Positions 35,759 through 43,609 of a stretch of DNA of 59,113 nucleotides are shown in pieces. Numbering within the stretch: the stretch's first letter is position 1; each line of letters opens with the position of its first letter. Source of the stretch: Flavobacteriaceae bacterium. Its GTDB lineage: Bacteria > Bacteroidota > Bacteroidia > Flavobacteriales > Flavobacteriaceae. The stretch lies in assembly GCA_947452415.1 (NCBI GenBank), contig CANGCT010000004.1:1-59113 (forward strand). The letters run 5' to 3'. The notes under the pieces are model-generated. The model was not told the DNA's origin and ran no database searches. It saw nothing but the letters and a program-made list of their open reading frames with translations. Position numbers and translations under genes: made by a program.

Positions 35759-35788
35759 TTGCAAGTAATAAAAACCTTTGTATATTTG
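35759..35788 (+). promoter_or_regulatory. Promoter of rpmH
   Basis: TTG at 35759-35761, a 19-base spacer and TATATTTG at 35781-35788 form a near-ideal Bacteroidota housekeeping promoter. It points at rpmH (start 35848) and leaves a leader of about 55 bases. Confidence 0.8.
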
Positions 35789-35847
35789 CACTCGGTTTTA
35801 AAAGAGCCTACCAAACAGATTAATACACGATTTAAAGATAAAAAGCA

Positions 35848-36009
35848 ATGAGCAAAAGAACGTTTCAACCATCGAAAAGAAAAAGAAGAAATAAACACGG
35901 ATTTATGGACAGAATGGCTTCTGCAAATGGAAGAAAAGTCCTTGCGCGTCGTAGAGCTAAAGGAAGACATAAATTGACTGTATCTAGCGAACCAAGACAC
36001 AAAAAATAA
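35848..36009 (+). CDS. rpmH: 50S ribosomal protein L34
   Basis: A 53-residue, strongly basic protein, [19 protein letters not shown] then [19 protein letters not shown], which is the L34 signature throughout. It binds 23S rRNA in the large subunit. A clean promoter lies upstream and a terminator 22 bp downstream, so it is a single-gene unit here. The usual neighbour rnpA is not adjacent. The length is normal. An open frame on the opposite strand over the same bases is a shadow. Confidence 0.97.
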
Positions 36010-36030
36010 TGATTAGATTCTAATCCATAT

Positions 36031-36065
36031 AAAGCCGTTACTATTTTTTAGTAACGGCTTTTTTT
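36031..36065 (+). terminator. Terminator of rpmH
   Basis: A 13-bp perfect stem (AAAGCCGTTACTA at 36031-36043, complement at 36049-36061, loop TTTTT) is followed by T. The left arm begins 22 bp after the rpmH stop. Confidence 0.92.
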
Positions 36066-36197
36066 AGGTCATTGCTAAACAAGGAGCAATTTTACTTGTT
36101 GTTTATAAATTTTAATAAGTTTGAAAGTGCTTTTTTTATTTTTTTAAACAAACCAATTACCTTTGAATGACAAATTACAACACACAACTATACTTAA

Positions 36198-36260
36198 ATA
36201 ATCTAAGAAATCGAATGATTTAGAAAATCTAGAAATCGGATAATCTAAGAAGTCTAAAAC
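36198..36260. repeat. Degenerate AATCTAAGAAATC-type repeats ahead of carB
   Basis: Words AATCTAAGAAATC, ATTTAGAAAATCTAGAAATC and AATCTAAGAAGTC follow one another in the 60 bases before the carB start. Otherwise the 259-bp gap 36010-36268 holds only the rpmH terminator. No promoter box was clear. Confidence 0.6.
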
Positions 36261-36268
36261 TAACTACA

Positions 36269-39121
36269 ATGCCAAAAGACAACTCCATTAAATCGGTTTT
36301 AATTATAGGTTCAGGTCCTATTGTTATTGGGCAAGCATGCGAATTTGATTACGCAGGTTCCCAATCGGCACGTTCCATTCGCGAAGAAGGAATTGAAGTA
36401 ATCTTAATTAATTCCAACCCAGCAACCATCATGACCGATCCAACCATGGCCGATCATGTGTATTTATTGCCGCTTACCACCAAGTCTTTAATTCAAATTC
36501 TAAAAGAACATCCGCAAATAGATGCAGTGCTTCCAACCATGGGTGGGCAAACTGCTTTAAATCTTTGTTTAGAAGCAGATGAAAAAGGAATTTGGAACGA
36601 TTTTGGAGTAAAATTAATAGGTGTTGATGTAAATGCCATCAACATTACCGAAGACCGCGAGCAATTCAAACAATTATTAGAAAGAATTAATGTTCCTACA
36701 GCTCCCGCGAAAACCGCAACCTCTTTTTTGAAAGGAAAAGAAATCGCACAAGAATTTGGGTTTCCTTTAGTAATTCGTCCATCGTTTACTTTAGGAGGAA
36801 CCGGAGCAGCATTTGTTCACACCAAAGAAGAATTTGATGAAAAACTAACCTACGGATTAGAAATGTCTCCTATTCATGAAGTCTTAATAGATAAGGCTTT
36901 ACTAGGTTGGAAAGAATATGAATTAGAACTTTTACGCGATAAAAACGATAATGTGGTTATCATTTGCTCCATAGAAAATATGGATCCAATGGGAATTCAC
37001 ACCGGAGATTCCATTACGGTGGCTCCAGCAATGACTTTATCGGATACTACTTTTCAACGAATGCGCGATTATGCTATTTTGATGATGCGTTCTATTGGAA
37101 ATTTTGCCGGTGGATGTAACGTGCAATTTGCCGTTTCACCTGATGAAAAAGAAGATATTGTAGCTATTGAAATCAATCCACGTGTTTCGCGTTCTTCTGC
37201 CTTGGCATCCAAAGCAACGGGGTATCCTATTGCAAAAATTGCTTCTAAATTGGCTTTAGGGTACAATTTAGACGAATTACAAAATCAAATTACCAAATCA
37301 ACTTCTGCTTTATTCGAACCAACTTTAGATTATGTTATAGTAAAAATTCCACGTTGGAACTTTGATAAATTTGAAGGAGCAGACAGAACCTTAGGGCTTC
37401 AAATGAAATCAGTAGGAGAAGTTATGGGAATTGGACGTTCGTTTCAAGAAGCGCTCCATAAGGCTACTCAGTCGCTTGAAATTAAACGTAACGGACTAGG
37501 AGCTGACGGAAAAGGCTATAAAAACTACGAACAAATTATAGAGAAATTAACTTTTGCAAGTTGGGATCGTGTTTTTGTGATTTATGATGCTATCGCAATG
37601 GGAATTCCGTTGACAAGAATTCACGAAATCACCAAAATTGATATGTGGTTTTTGAAACAATACGAAGAATTATATTCGTTAGAAAGAGAAATTTCGACCT
37701 ATAAATTAGATACTTTACCAAGAGAATTATTATTGGAAGCCAAGCAAAAAGGCTACGGCGACCGTCAAATAGCACACATGTTGGGTTGTTTGGAAAGTCA
37801 GGTTTATAAATTGCGGGATGATAAGAACATTAAACGAGTTTATAAATTGGTGGATACTTGTGCTGCCGAATTTAAAGCGCAAACTCCTTATTATTACTCT
37901 ACTTTTGAAGCAGAAATTGAAACTCCAACAGGAGAACGATACGTGCATAACGAAAGTATTGTTTCCAATAGAAAGAAAGTAGTTGTTCTTGGTTCGGGGC
38001 CAAATAGAATTGGGCAAGGAATTGAATTTGATTATTCTTGCGTGCATGGTGTTTTGGCCGCCAAAGAATGTGGCTACGAAACCATCATGATTAACTGTAA
38101 TCCCGAAACGGTTTCAACTGATTTTGATACTGCCGATAAATTGTATTTCGAACCCGTATTTTGGGAGCATATTTACGACATCATCCAACACGAAAAACCA
38201 GAAGGTGTAATTGTGCAATTGGGAGGGCAAACTGCATTGAAATTGGCCGAAAAATTATCTAAATACGGAATAAAGATTTTAGGAACTTCGTTTGATGCTT
38301 TGGATTTAGCCGAAGATAGAGGTCGTTTTTCAGAATTGTTAACCGATTTAAAAATTCCATTTCCTCAATTCGGAATTGCTGAAAATGCGGATGAAGCCTC
38401 TGCTTTGGCAGATGTTTTAGATTTTCCTTTATTGGTTCGTCCATCCTATGTTTTGGGTGGTCAAGGAATGAAAATTGTCATCAATAAACAAGAATTGGAA
38501 GAGCACGTTATCGATTTATTGAAAAGTATTCCGGGAAATAAATTGCTTTTAGATCATTATTTAGATGGTGCTATTGAAGCTGAAGCAGATGCAATTTGCG
38601 ATGGTGAAAATGTGTACATCATTGGAATTATGGAACACATTGAGCCTTGCGGAATTCACTCGGGTGATTCAAATGCAACATTGCCACCATTTAATTTGGG
38701 TGAATTTGTAATGCAACAAATTAAAGACCATACTAAGAAAATCGCTTTGGCATTGCAAACGGTTGGGTTAATTAACATTCAATTTGCCATAAAAGAGGAT
38801 GTAGTTTATATCATTGAAGCCAACCCACGTGCTTCAAGAACGGTTCCGTTTATAGCAAAAGCTTATGGCGAGCCGTATGTAAATTATGCAACCAAAGTAA
38901 TGCTTGGAGAAAATAAAGTTACCGATTTTAAATTCAATCCGCAGCTAAAAGGATACGCCATTAAGCAACCGGTTTTTTCTTTTAGTAAGTTCCAAAATGT
39001 AAATAAAGCATTAGGACCCGAAATGAAATCTACAGGCGAAAGCATCTTGTTTATAGATGATTTAAAAGACGACCAGTTTTATGAATTGTATTCCAGACGA
39101 AAAATGTATTTGAGTAAATAA
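36269..39121 (+). CDS. carB: Carbamoyl-phosphate synthase large subunit (short form)
   Basis: A 950-residue enzyme that forms carbamoyl phosphate from bicarbonate, ammonia (channelled from CarA) and two ATP, for pyrimidines and arginine. The two homologous ATP-grasp halves are clear: SVLIIGSGPIVIGQACEFDYAG and later KVVVLGSGPNRIGQGIEFDY, RPSFTLGGTGAAF and RPSYVLGGQGMKI, IEINPRVSRSSALASKATG and IEANPRASRTVPFIAKAYG. E. coli CarB has 1073 residues. The last about 120 (methylglyoxal-synthase-like allosteric domain binding UMP/ornithine) are missing here, as is normal for Bacteroidota. carA is not in the window. Confidence 0.96.
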   Translation: MPKDNSIKSVLIIGSGPIVIGQACEFDYAGSQSARSIREEGIEVILINSNPATIMTDPTMADHVYLLPLTTKSLIQILKEHPQIDAVLPTMGGQTALNLCLEADEKGIWNDFGVKLIGVDVNAINITEDREQFKQLLERINVPTAPAKTATSFLKGKEIAQEFGFPLVIRPSFTLGGTGAAFVHTKEEFDEKLTYGLEMSPIHEVLIDKALLGWKEYELELLRDKNDNVVIICSIENMDPMGIHTGDSITVAPAMTLSDTTFQRMRDYAILMMRSIGNFAGGCNVQFAVSPDEKEDIVAIEINPRVSRSSALASKATGYPIAKIASKLALGYNLDELQNQITKSTSALFEPTLDYVIVKIPRWNFDKFEGADRTLGLQMKSVGEVMGIGRSFQEALHKATQSLEIKRNGLGADGKGYKNYEQIIEKLTFASWDRVFVIYDAIAMGIPLTRIHEITKIDMWFLKQYEELYSLEREISTYKLDTLPRELLLEAKQKGYGDRQIAHMLGCLESQVYKLRDDKNIKRVYKLVDTCAAEFKAQTPYYYSTFEAEIETPTGERYVHNESIVSNRKKVVVLGSGPNRIGQGIEFDYSCVHGVLAAKECGYETIMINCNPETVSTDFDTADKLYFEPVFWEHIYDIIQHEKPEGVIVQLGGQTALKLAEKLSKYGIKILGTSFDALDLAEDRGRFSELLTDLKIPFPQFGIAENADEASALADVLDFPLLVRPSYVLGGQGMKIVINKQELEEHVIDLLKSIPGNKLLLDHYLDGAIEAEADAICDGENVYIIGIMEHIEPCGIHSGDSNATLPPFNLGEFVMQQIKDHTKKIALALQTVGLINIQFAIKEDVVYIIEANPRASRTVPFIAKAYGEPYVNYATKVMLGENKVTDFKFNPQLKGYAIKQPVFSFSKFQNVNKALGPEMKSTGESILFIDDLKDDQFYELYSRRKMYLSK

Positions 39122-39125
39122 CAAC

Positions 39126-39156
39126 AAAATCCCAACTGTAAGCTTGGGATTTTTTT
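39126..39156 (+). terminator. Terminator of carB
   Basis: AAAATCCCAA (39126-39135) pairs with TTGGGATTTT (39144-39153), followed by TTT. It begins 5 bp after the carB stop and separates carB from the cassette-like region. Confidence 0.85.
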
Positions 39157-39208
39157 CTTTATACTTTCAAAATAGCAAGTAGCCATAAACAACTTTAGAT
39201 TTTGGTTT

Positions 39209-39342
39209 TATCGTCTTGCAGCTTGGCGAGTTTGTGGATTTTCAACACTATTGATTATAAATATAGACAAATTTTAGTTTAAAAAAACAACTTTTCTGAT
39301 AAATCCCAAATCCCGTAATTTCTTGAAAAGGCTGTTGAGCAA
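39209..39342. repeat. attC-like palindromic repeat 1 (degenerate outer copy)
   Basis: First of six related 130-140 bp repeats. The right end (AATTTCTTGAAAAGGCTGTTGAGCA) and the inner TTTTCAACACT...ATAAATAT...CTGATAAATCCC text match the other copies. The left arm is eroded (GTCTTGCAGCTTGGCGAG). Its outer box read on the minus strand is GCTCAAC, which fits the RYYYAAC consensus of integron attC sites exactly. It lies 9 bp beyond the ParE-like stop codon, on the carB side. Confidence 0.65.
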
Positions 39343-39350
39343 TCTCTTTT

Positions 39351-39650
39351 TTAATCGTTAATTCTATTTTTAATATCCATTCTTTCATGCAAAATTCTCA
39401 CAACTTCCAATTCTGTATTTTCAATTTGTTTGCAAAATATTAAATGCGATTTCACTTTTGAATATCGATAATCTTTACGAATGCTTCCAAAATCTTTTGT
39501 TGTTTCAAAGTTTTCCGCTACATATTCTATTTCATCCATTATCAAATTATAATATCGGTTCGCTTGTTCAAGCGACCAATTTTGAGCCGTGTAAATCCAA
39601 ATATTATTCAAATCGTTTAAAGCTTTTTCACTTATAATGTATTCAGCCAT
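39351..39650 (-). CDS. parE: RelE/ParE family toxin
   Basis: A 99-residue toxin-like protein: EYIISEKALNDLNNIWIYTAQNWSLEQANRYYNLI, then RYSKVKSHLIFCKQIENTELEVVRILHERMDI, the ParE/RelE beta-sheet core with the conserved HERMD-type end. ParE relatives poison DNA gyrase, RelE relatives cut mRNA on the ribosome; ParE is more likely given the antitoxin type. The start codon abuts the antitoxin gene (shared base 39650). The pair is the whole content of the interval between repeats 1 and 2. Confidence 0.88.
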   Translation of the reverse strand: MAEYIISEKALNDLNNIWIYTAQNWSLEQANRYYNLIMDEIEYVAENFETTKDFGSIRKDYRYSKVKSHLIFCKQIENTELEVVRILHERMDIKNRIND

Positions 39651-39895
39651 TACTTTTGGAAATTGTCGTTTAAGCTTTTTAGATTTTCTGTTCGATTAAA
39701 ATTTTTAATTTTTCCACTTTTCTCTCCAAGTTCTAATTCCGTAATTAGAGATTTTGTTTGAATTTCTTCCTGCTCAAAATGTCTCAAAGCAGTTCTAACA
39801 ACTTCGCTTACAGAATTATATTTTCCTGTTGCAATTTGTCTGTTTATAAAATTTTCGTAATATTCCCCAATTAAAATTGATGTATTTCGTGCCAT
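39650..39895 (-). CDS. parD: ParD-like antitoxin
   Basis: An 81-residue CopG/ParD-type antitoxin: ARNTSILIGEYYENFINRQIATGKYNSVSEVVRTALRHFEQEE is the ribbon-helix-helix DNA-binding domain, followed by an acidic and basic C-terminal tail that would wrap the toxin. It overlaps the toxin gene by one base, the usual translational coupling, and probably represses its own promoter as a complex with the toxin. Repeat 2 upstream has a TATATTTG box reading toward it. Confidence 0.9.
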   Translation of the reverse strand: MARNTSILIGEYYENFINRQIATGKYNSVSEVVRTALRHFEQEEIQTKSLITELELGEKSGKIKNFNRTENLKSLNDNFQK

Positions 39896-39985
39896 AATTT
39901 TATATTTTTTTCAAATATACCAATTTATGGTATTCTGAAATAAATTTTCTATTATTTTTTCGGTTTTCTGTCGCACCAAAGTGTC

Positions 39986-40124
39986 GCAAAACGTGTCGCG
40001 GCTTTAAGAAGTGGCGATAAACCAAGACCAAGCCTTTACAAATATAAACAAAACTTTAAATTAAAGAACTTTCCAATTTTTAATAAATCCCATGCCTCGC
40101 CATTTCTTGAAACGTCTTTTGGCA
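39986..40124. repeat. attC-like palindromic repeat 2
   Basis: A 139-bp imperfect palindrome. The left arm GTGTCGCGGCTTTAAGAAGTGGCGAT and the right arm CTCGCCATTTCTTGAAAC (in parts) pair along the inner stem. The outer boxes are GCAAAAC and TTTGGCA, slightly degenerate. The loop has a minus-strand TATATTTG (40046-40039) pointing at parD. Confidence 0.8.
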
Positions 40125-40139
40125 GCAGTTTTATAAAAT

Positions 40140-40916
40140 TTAATTGAAATATTTCAGTAATTCAATTATGCTATTATTTGATTCATCTAATGTAATTAAA
40201 CCTCTGTATGGTCTATCTAAATCCAAAATAAATAATACTGTTAGTGAAATCATTACACCAAAGCAAAGATTACCAAACCAATCAATTTCTCCTCTTAAAG
40301 TTGATGAATAACCAGAAAAAAAAGAAATTATAAATGCTAAGAGAAAGACTAATAAAATGATGCTATCGGGAACTTTGGCATTTTCAGCAGCTAATCTCGT
40401 TGTAGTAATATCAAACATTTCATTCAATGCTGGAATCATTTGGCGTGTTGCGTCTGTATTTGAATAATTGTGTGAAAGTCTAGTAGCTCGATTCCACAAT
40501 GCATTGGATAAGGAGTGGCTAATTATATTTACCTGTTCTCTTTTTTTAGAGTCAAAGCCAACTTTAAAATAATTTATACGGGTTTCAATATATTTTTTGA
40601 AATCATTTCTAAACAATAAACGTTCGTTTTCTGGATACAAGTCAGCACGAAGTAAAGCTGTGCTAATTGTGTTTGATTCCTGAACAATAATTTGTCTACG
40701 AGTGTCATATCTGTCTATGCTCATACTATATGTAAAGGCTAATATTAGTGCTAGTAAACCAAAAAGTGAACCATAAATATTACTTGATTCTATTAAATAT
40801 TCTTCTTTTATCTTTTTTGATTTTCCAACAAAACTTCCAAGTAAAGTTGAAGTTAGTACTAATAGAAGTATAAAAATTGATATTTTCCAAGCAGCTATTT
40901 CGTTTAAATATAACAT
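40140..40916 (-). CDS. DUF4239-like membrane protein
   Basis: A 258-residue protein with two N-terminal helices (ISIFILLLVLTSTLLGSFVG and SLFGLLALILAFTYSMSID), a long cytoplasmic helical part (RRQIIVQESNTISTALLRADLYPENERL in parts) and two C-terminal helices ending LTVLFILDLDRPYRGLITL. The DRPYRG-type end and layout match DUF4239 (bestrophin-like) proteins, whose function is unknown. It is the last gene of a three-gene unit between repeats 2 and 3, 21 bp after the hydrolase gene. Confidence 0.75.
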   Translation of the reverse strand: MLYLNEIAAWKISIFILLLVLTSTLLGSFVGKSKKIKEEYLIESSNIYGSLFGLLALILAFTYSMSIDRYDTRRQIIVQESNTISTALLRADLYPENERLLFRNDFKKYIETRINYFKVGFDSKKREQVNIISHSLSNALWNRATRLSHNYSNTDATRQMIPALNEMFDITTTRLAAENAKVPDSIILLVFLLAFIISFFSGYSSTLRGEIDWFGNLCFGVMISLTVLFILDLDRPYRGLITLDESNNSIIELLKYFN

Positions 40917-40937
40917 TTTTTATAAGTTAATTTAATT

Positions 40938-42059
40938 TTATTTCTTTATACTATTCAATTTTGGAGTTACATCTTTAACAGTATTTGTTTTCGCTTGATC
41001 ATCATCAATTATTTGCTCTTTTATTGTTGTAAAGTCAATCGCTTTTAAGTCAATCTTTCTTATTTGTCTATTCCACATTGTATGATAGTAATACACTTTA
41101 TTTTTTAAGTCAGATGCAGAAGTAACTTGTGTTGCACTTACAATGTCAGTTGGTAAATTTTCCTTTGGCACTTGAGCCCCAAGTGGTATGTTAAAATTAT
41201 CCAATATTCTAAAAGATTCAAAAACAGCATCGAGAGACGTTTCTAATGGACGACAAGAAGCAGTAAATGCTGCAGCTCTCACAAATCTTGAAGGTGGAGT
41301 AAAATCTCCAGGTAAGCCAATTAAACCTGAACCTCCGCCCAATGGATTTAATTTATATTCATCGAAACTCATAGGGCTATTAGGATTTGACGATAGATTG
41401 AGATAATTTCTTTGATTAATTAAATGCCAATCGTAAGTAGGAGAATTAGTTATCACACCAATATAAGGATCATAAATTTTTACTTCACCATTATTCACGA
41501 TTTCAACTATTTTACTATTACCACTTGGATCAACAATCTTGAAATGAAAAGGCAGTGCTGCACCTCCAAACTCTTTATTGTCTACATTTACTACAATAAC
41601 ATTTTTTAGGTTCGCAATTATTTCGTCAACTGTTTTAAACGATGATAACATCCACTGCATTAAGTCGCCTACGCTCATTGAATTTTCTGCTTTCGCACTG
41701 TCGTAAATGGCATATTCAGCAAAATCGGGTAAATAATAGACGCCTACATATAATCCTTCTTCATTTAATCCGTCTGGTCCGTATGGTTGGTCATATGCTG
41801 TAAGTGTTACAAAGCCATATTTACCATTCCATTTTTTTCCGTTATAGCCCTCAGGAGTTTGACCTGTGAATTTTTTGTTGCGGGGTACAACTAAAATCTT
41901 ATTGTGTTGCGCATCATTAAGTGCCCATTCAACAGTTCTTGCAACTACAAATCCACCATCGTTGGATTTTAATGTAATTCCTGTGCACGGAGAAGCGCTT
42001 GTACTAAACATAAGAAATGCTAACGTAAGTGCAATAATTTTTTTAAATTTATTTTTCAT
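40938..42059 (-). CDS. Exported choloylglycine hydrolase family (linear amide Ntn hydrolase)
   Basis: A 373-residue precursor. The signal peptide ends in SASP and the next residue is Cys25 (CTGITLKSNDGGFVVARTVEW), which becomes the N-terminal nucleophile after cleavage, as in bile-salt hydrolase and penicillin V acylase. DGLNEEGLYVGVYY, NSPTYDWHL and the later RNYLNLSSN follow the family pattern. The substrate cannot be told; acyl-homoserine lactones, penicillin V or N-acyl amino acids are all possible in relatives. I chose the ATG at 42059 (signal peptide) rather than an extended start at 42137 that overlaps the upstream gene. Confidence 0.85.
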   Translation of the reverse strand: MKNKFKKIIALTLAFLMFSTSASPCTGITLKSNDGGFVVARTVEWALNDAQHNKILVVPRNKKFTGQTPEGYNGKKWNGKYGFVTLTAYDQPYGPDGLNEEGLYVGVYYLPDFAEYAIYDSAKAENSMSVGDLMQWMLSSFKTVDEIIANLKNVIVVNVDNKEFGGAALPFHFKIVDPSGNSKIVEIVNNGEVKIYDPYIGVITNSPTYDWHLINQRNYLNLSSNPNSPMSFDEYKLNPLGGGSGLIGLPGDFTPPSRFVRAAAFTASCRPLETSLDAVFESFRILDNFNIPLGAQVPKENLPTDIVSATQVTSASDLKNKVYYYHTMWNRQIRKIDLKAIDFTTIKEQIIDDDQAKTNTVKDVTPKLNSIKK

Positions 42060-42093
42060 TTGGTTTTGTTTTAAGGGTAAATATTTTGGATGA

Positions 42094-42504
42094 TTATTCA
42101 ACATTTTCTTTCTTCGATAAAAAATAATATCCCACACAAAAAGACATTATTAATATCGCTATACCAATTAATATTAAATATTCGGAGTGCTTTATATCTA
42201 ATGTAATCACTTTTCTTACTATTGCCGTTATTGCAATCAATAGTATGATTTTAACTTTACTTAAAATAGTATTGTGATGATTTTTGAAAGTTTCTAAGAT
42301 TTCAAGGGTAATTAATATATTAAAGAAAATTGGAACACCAGTAAGACTCAAAGGTCTTTCACTTGAGAATGAAAATCTAATTACCTCTATATAAAAAATA
42401 TAAATTAAGTCGATTGTTTCAATAATTATAAATAAAATGGCAAGAATGGATAAGATTAAATAAACTAAATCTTCTGTTTTTGATATGATCTTGTCTTTTT
42501 TCAT
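42094..42504 (-). CDS. PsiE-like membrane protein
   Basis: A 136-residue protein with four hydrophobic helices (VYLILSILAILFIIIETIDLIY, PIFFNILITLEILET, KIILLIAITAIVRKVI, YLILIGIAILIMSFCVGYYF). The loop ITAIVRKVITLD matches the PsiE (phosphate-starvation-inducible E) family, whose biochemical role is unknown. It is the first gene of the unit between repeats 2 and 3 and is followed after 34 bp by the hydrolase gene. Repeat 3 has a TATATTTG box aimed at it. Confidence 0.78.
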   Translation of the reverse strand: MKKDKIISKTEDLVYLILSILAILFIIIETIDLIYIFYIEVIRFSFSSERPLSLTGVPIFFNILITLEILETFKNHHNTILSKVKIILLIAITAIVRKVITLDIKHSEYLILIGIAILIMSFCVGYYFLSKKENVE

Positions 42505-42559
42505 CGTTTTATTTTCACATTAATATTACTGATAAGTATTCTGATTTCTAAAAATTATT

Positions 42560-42693
42560 ACCTACGTTTTGACGCTTCACGAAGTTGCGGATTTTCAACA
42601 CTTTTGATTACAAATATAAACAAAATTTAGTTTCAAAAATTACCAATTCTGATAAATCCCGTGCCACGCCATTTCTTGAAACCGCTATTAGCA
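42560..42693. repeat. attC-like palindromic repeat 3
   Basis: Left end CCTACGTTTTGACGCTTCACGAAGTTGCG and right end CGCCATTTCTTGAAACCGCTATTAGCA (in parts). The inner loop (CAACACTTTTGATTACAAATATAAACAAAA) resembles repeat 1 more than repeats 4 and 5. A minus-strand TATATTTG (42618-42611) points at the PsiE-like gene. Confidence 0.8.
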
Positions 42694-42728
42694 AATGTGC
42701 TTAATTAAGAATATTTGATACAAATAGT

Positions 42729-42757
42729 TTGCAAATTGAAAACTTTTATTATATTTG
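42729..42757 (+). promoter_or_regulatory. Promoter of the HigBA pair
   Basis: TTG at 42729-42731, an 18-base spacer and TATATTTG at 42750-42757. The box ends only 4 bases before the chosen toxin start, so the mRNA would be leaderless or nearly so. Confidence 0.6.
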
Positions 42758-42761
42758 TCAT

Positions 42762-43091
42762 ATGAAAATCCTCGTAAAGAAAACGATTTTATATTACATC
42801 AAAAAATATCCAATGGCAGAAACACAATTGCTAATTTGGTATAATGATTTTTCTAAGCATGAATTCAATAATTTCAACGAGGTTAAGAATGTGTATGGCA
42901 GTGCAAGCGTAGTAAACAATAATCGCATTGTTTTCAATATTAAAGGTAATGACTTTAGGCTGCTAGTTTCCGCAAATTTTTTACAAGCTGCTTGCTATGT
43001 AATTTGGTTTGGAACGCATAAAGAATATGACAAAATCAATGTTGAAACAATTTCTTTTGACACAACAATTTTAACAAACAAAAAGATTTAA
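42762..43091 (+). CDS. higB: HigB family toxin (mRNA interferase-like)
   Basis: A 109-residue toxin: MKILVKKTILYYIKKYP, WYNDFSKHEFNNFNEVKNVYGSASVVNNNRIVFNIKGNDFRLLV (in parts) and CYVIWFGTHKEYDKIN, the usual order of HigB proteins, with the basic RLLV strand and the GTHKEYDKI end that binds mRNA on the ribosome. I start at 42762; an earlier ATG at 42729 lies over the promoter. It is read on the plus strand, opposite to most neighbours in the array. The antitoxin gene follows after 2 bp. Confidence 0.88.
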   Translation: MKILVKKTILYYIKKYPMAETQLLIWYNDFSKHEFNNFNEVKNVYGSASVVNNNRIVFNIKGNDFRLLVSANFLQAACYVIWFGTHKEYDKINVETISFDTTILTNKKI

Positions 43092-43093
43092 TT

Positions 43094-43450
43094 ATGAACT
43101 GGAAAGTATTAAAAACAGAAGACGATTACAACAAAGCATCAATACGAATGATGGAAATATTCAACGCAGAACCGAATACTCCTGCTAGTGATGAATTGGA
43201 TTTGCTTATTGTTTTAGTCAAAGATTATGATGAAAAGCATTATCAATTACCTGAGTTGGATGCTTTGGAAGTAATCAAGTATAAAATGCAGGAAATGGGA
43301 ATGAAGGCAAAAGATTTAGAACCAATCATTGGAAGTAAAGGTCACGTTTCTGCAATTTTATCTGGCAAAAGAGAAATCACTTTAAAAATGGCTCAAAAGC
43401 TTAAAGATTATTTTAGAATTCCTGCCGAAGTCTTTTTACACAGTGCGTAA
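43094..43450 (+). CDS. higA: HigA family antitoxin (HTH)
   Basis: A 118-residue protein. An N-terminal helical part (EDDYNKASIRMMEIFNAEPNTPASDELDLLIVLVKDYDEKH in parts) is followed by an XRE-type helix-turn-helix: KAKDLEPIIGSKGHVSAILSGKREITLKMAQKLKDYF, and the PAEVFL ending. This order (interaction region first, DNA-binding last) is typical for HigA2-like antitoxins. It would neutralise the toxin and repress the operon. The unit ends 10 bp before repeat 4. Confidence 0.9.
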   Translation: MNWKVLKTEDDYNKASIRMMEIFNAEPNTPASDELDLLIVLVKDYDEKHYQLPELDALEVIKYKMQEMGMKAKDLEPIIGSKGHVSAILSGKREITLKMAQKLKDYFRIPAEVFLHSA

Positions 43451-43460
43451 ACAGCATTTT

Positions 43461-43600
43461 TGCTAACGTTTCGCGGCTTTAAGAAGTTGGGGATGAACCA
43501 AGACCATGCCTTCACAAATATAATCAAAACTTTTAATTAAAGACCTTTCCAATTTCTGATAAATCCCGAGACTCGCCATTTCTTGAAACCGCTGTTGGCA
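43461..43600. repeat. attC-like palindromic repeat 4
   Basis: A 140-bp imperfect palindrome from TGCTAACGTTTCGCGG to CCGCTGTTGGCA. Inner-stem arms are GCTTTAAGAAGTTGG and CGCCATTTCTTGAAACC. The outer boxes are GCTAAC and GTTGGC. A minus-strand TATATTTG (43522-43515) lies in the loop. It shares about 90 percent of its bases by eye with repeat 5. Confidence 0.85.
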
Positions 43601-43609
43601 GAAGTAATT

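Noticed and set aside
35755..36000. Minus-strand open frame opposite rpmH
   Set aside because: It is a shadow of the highly conserved L34 coding region on the plus strand.
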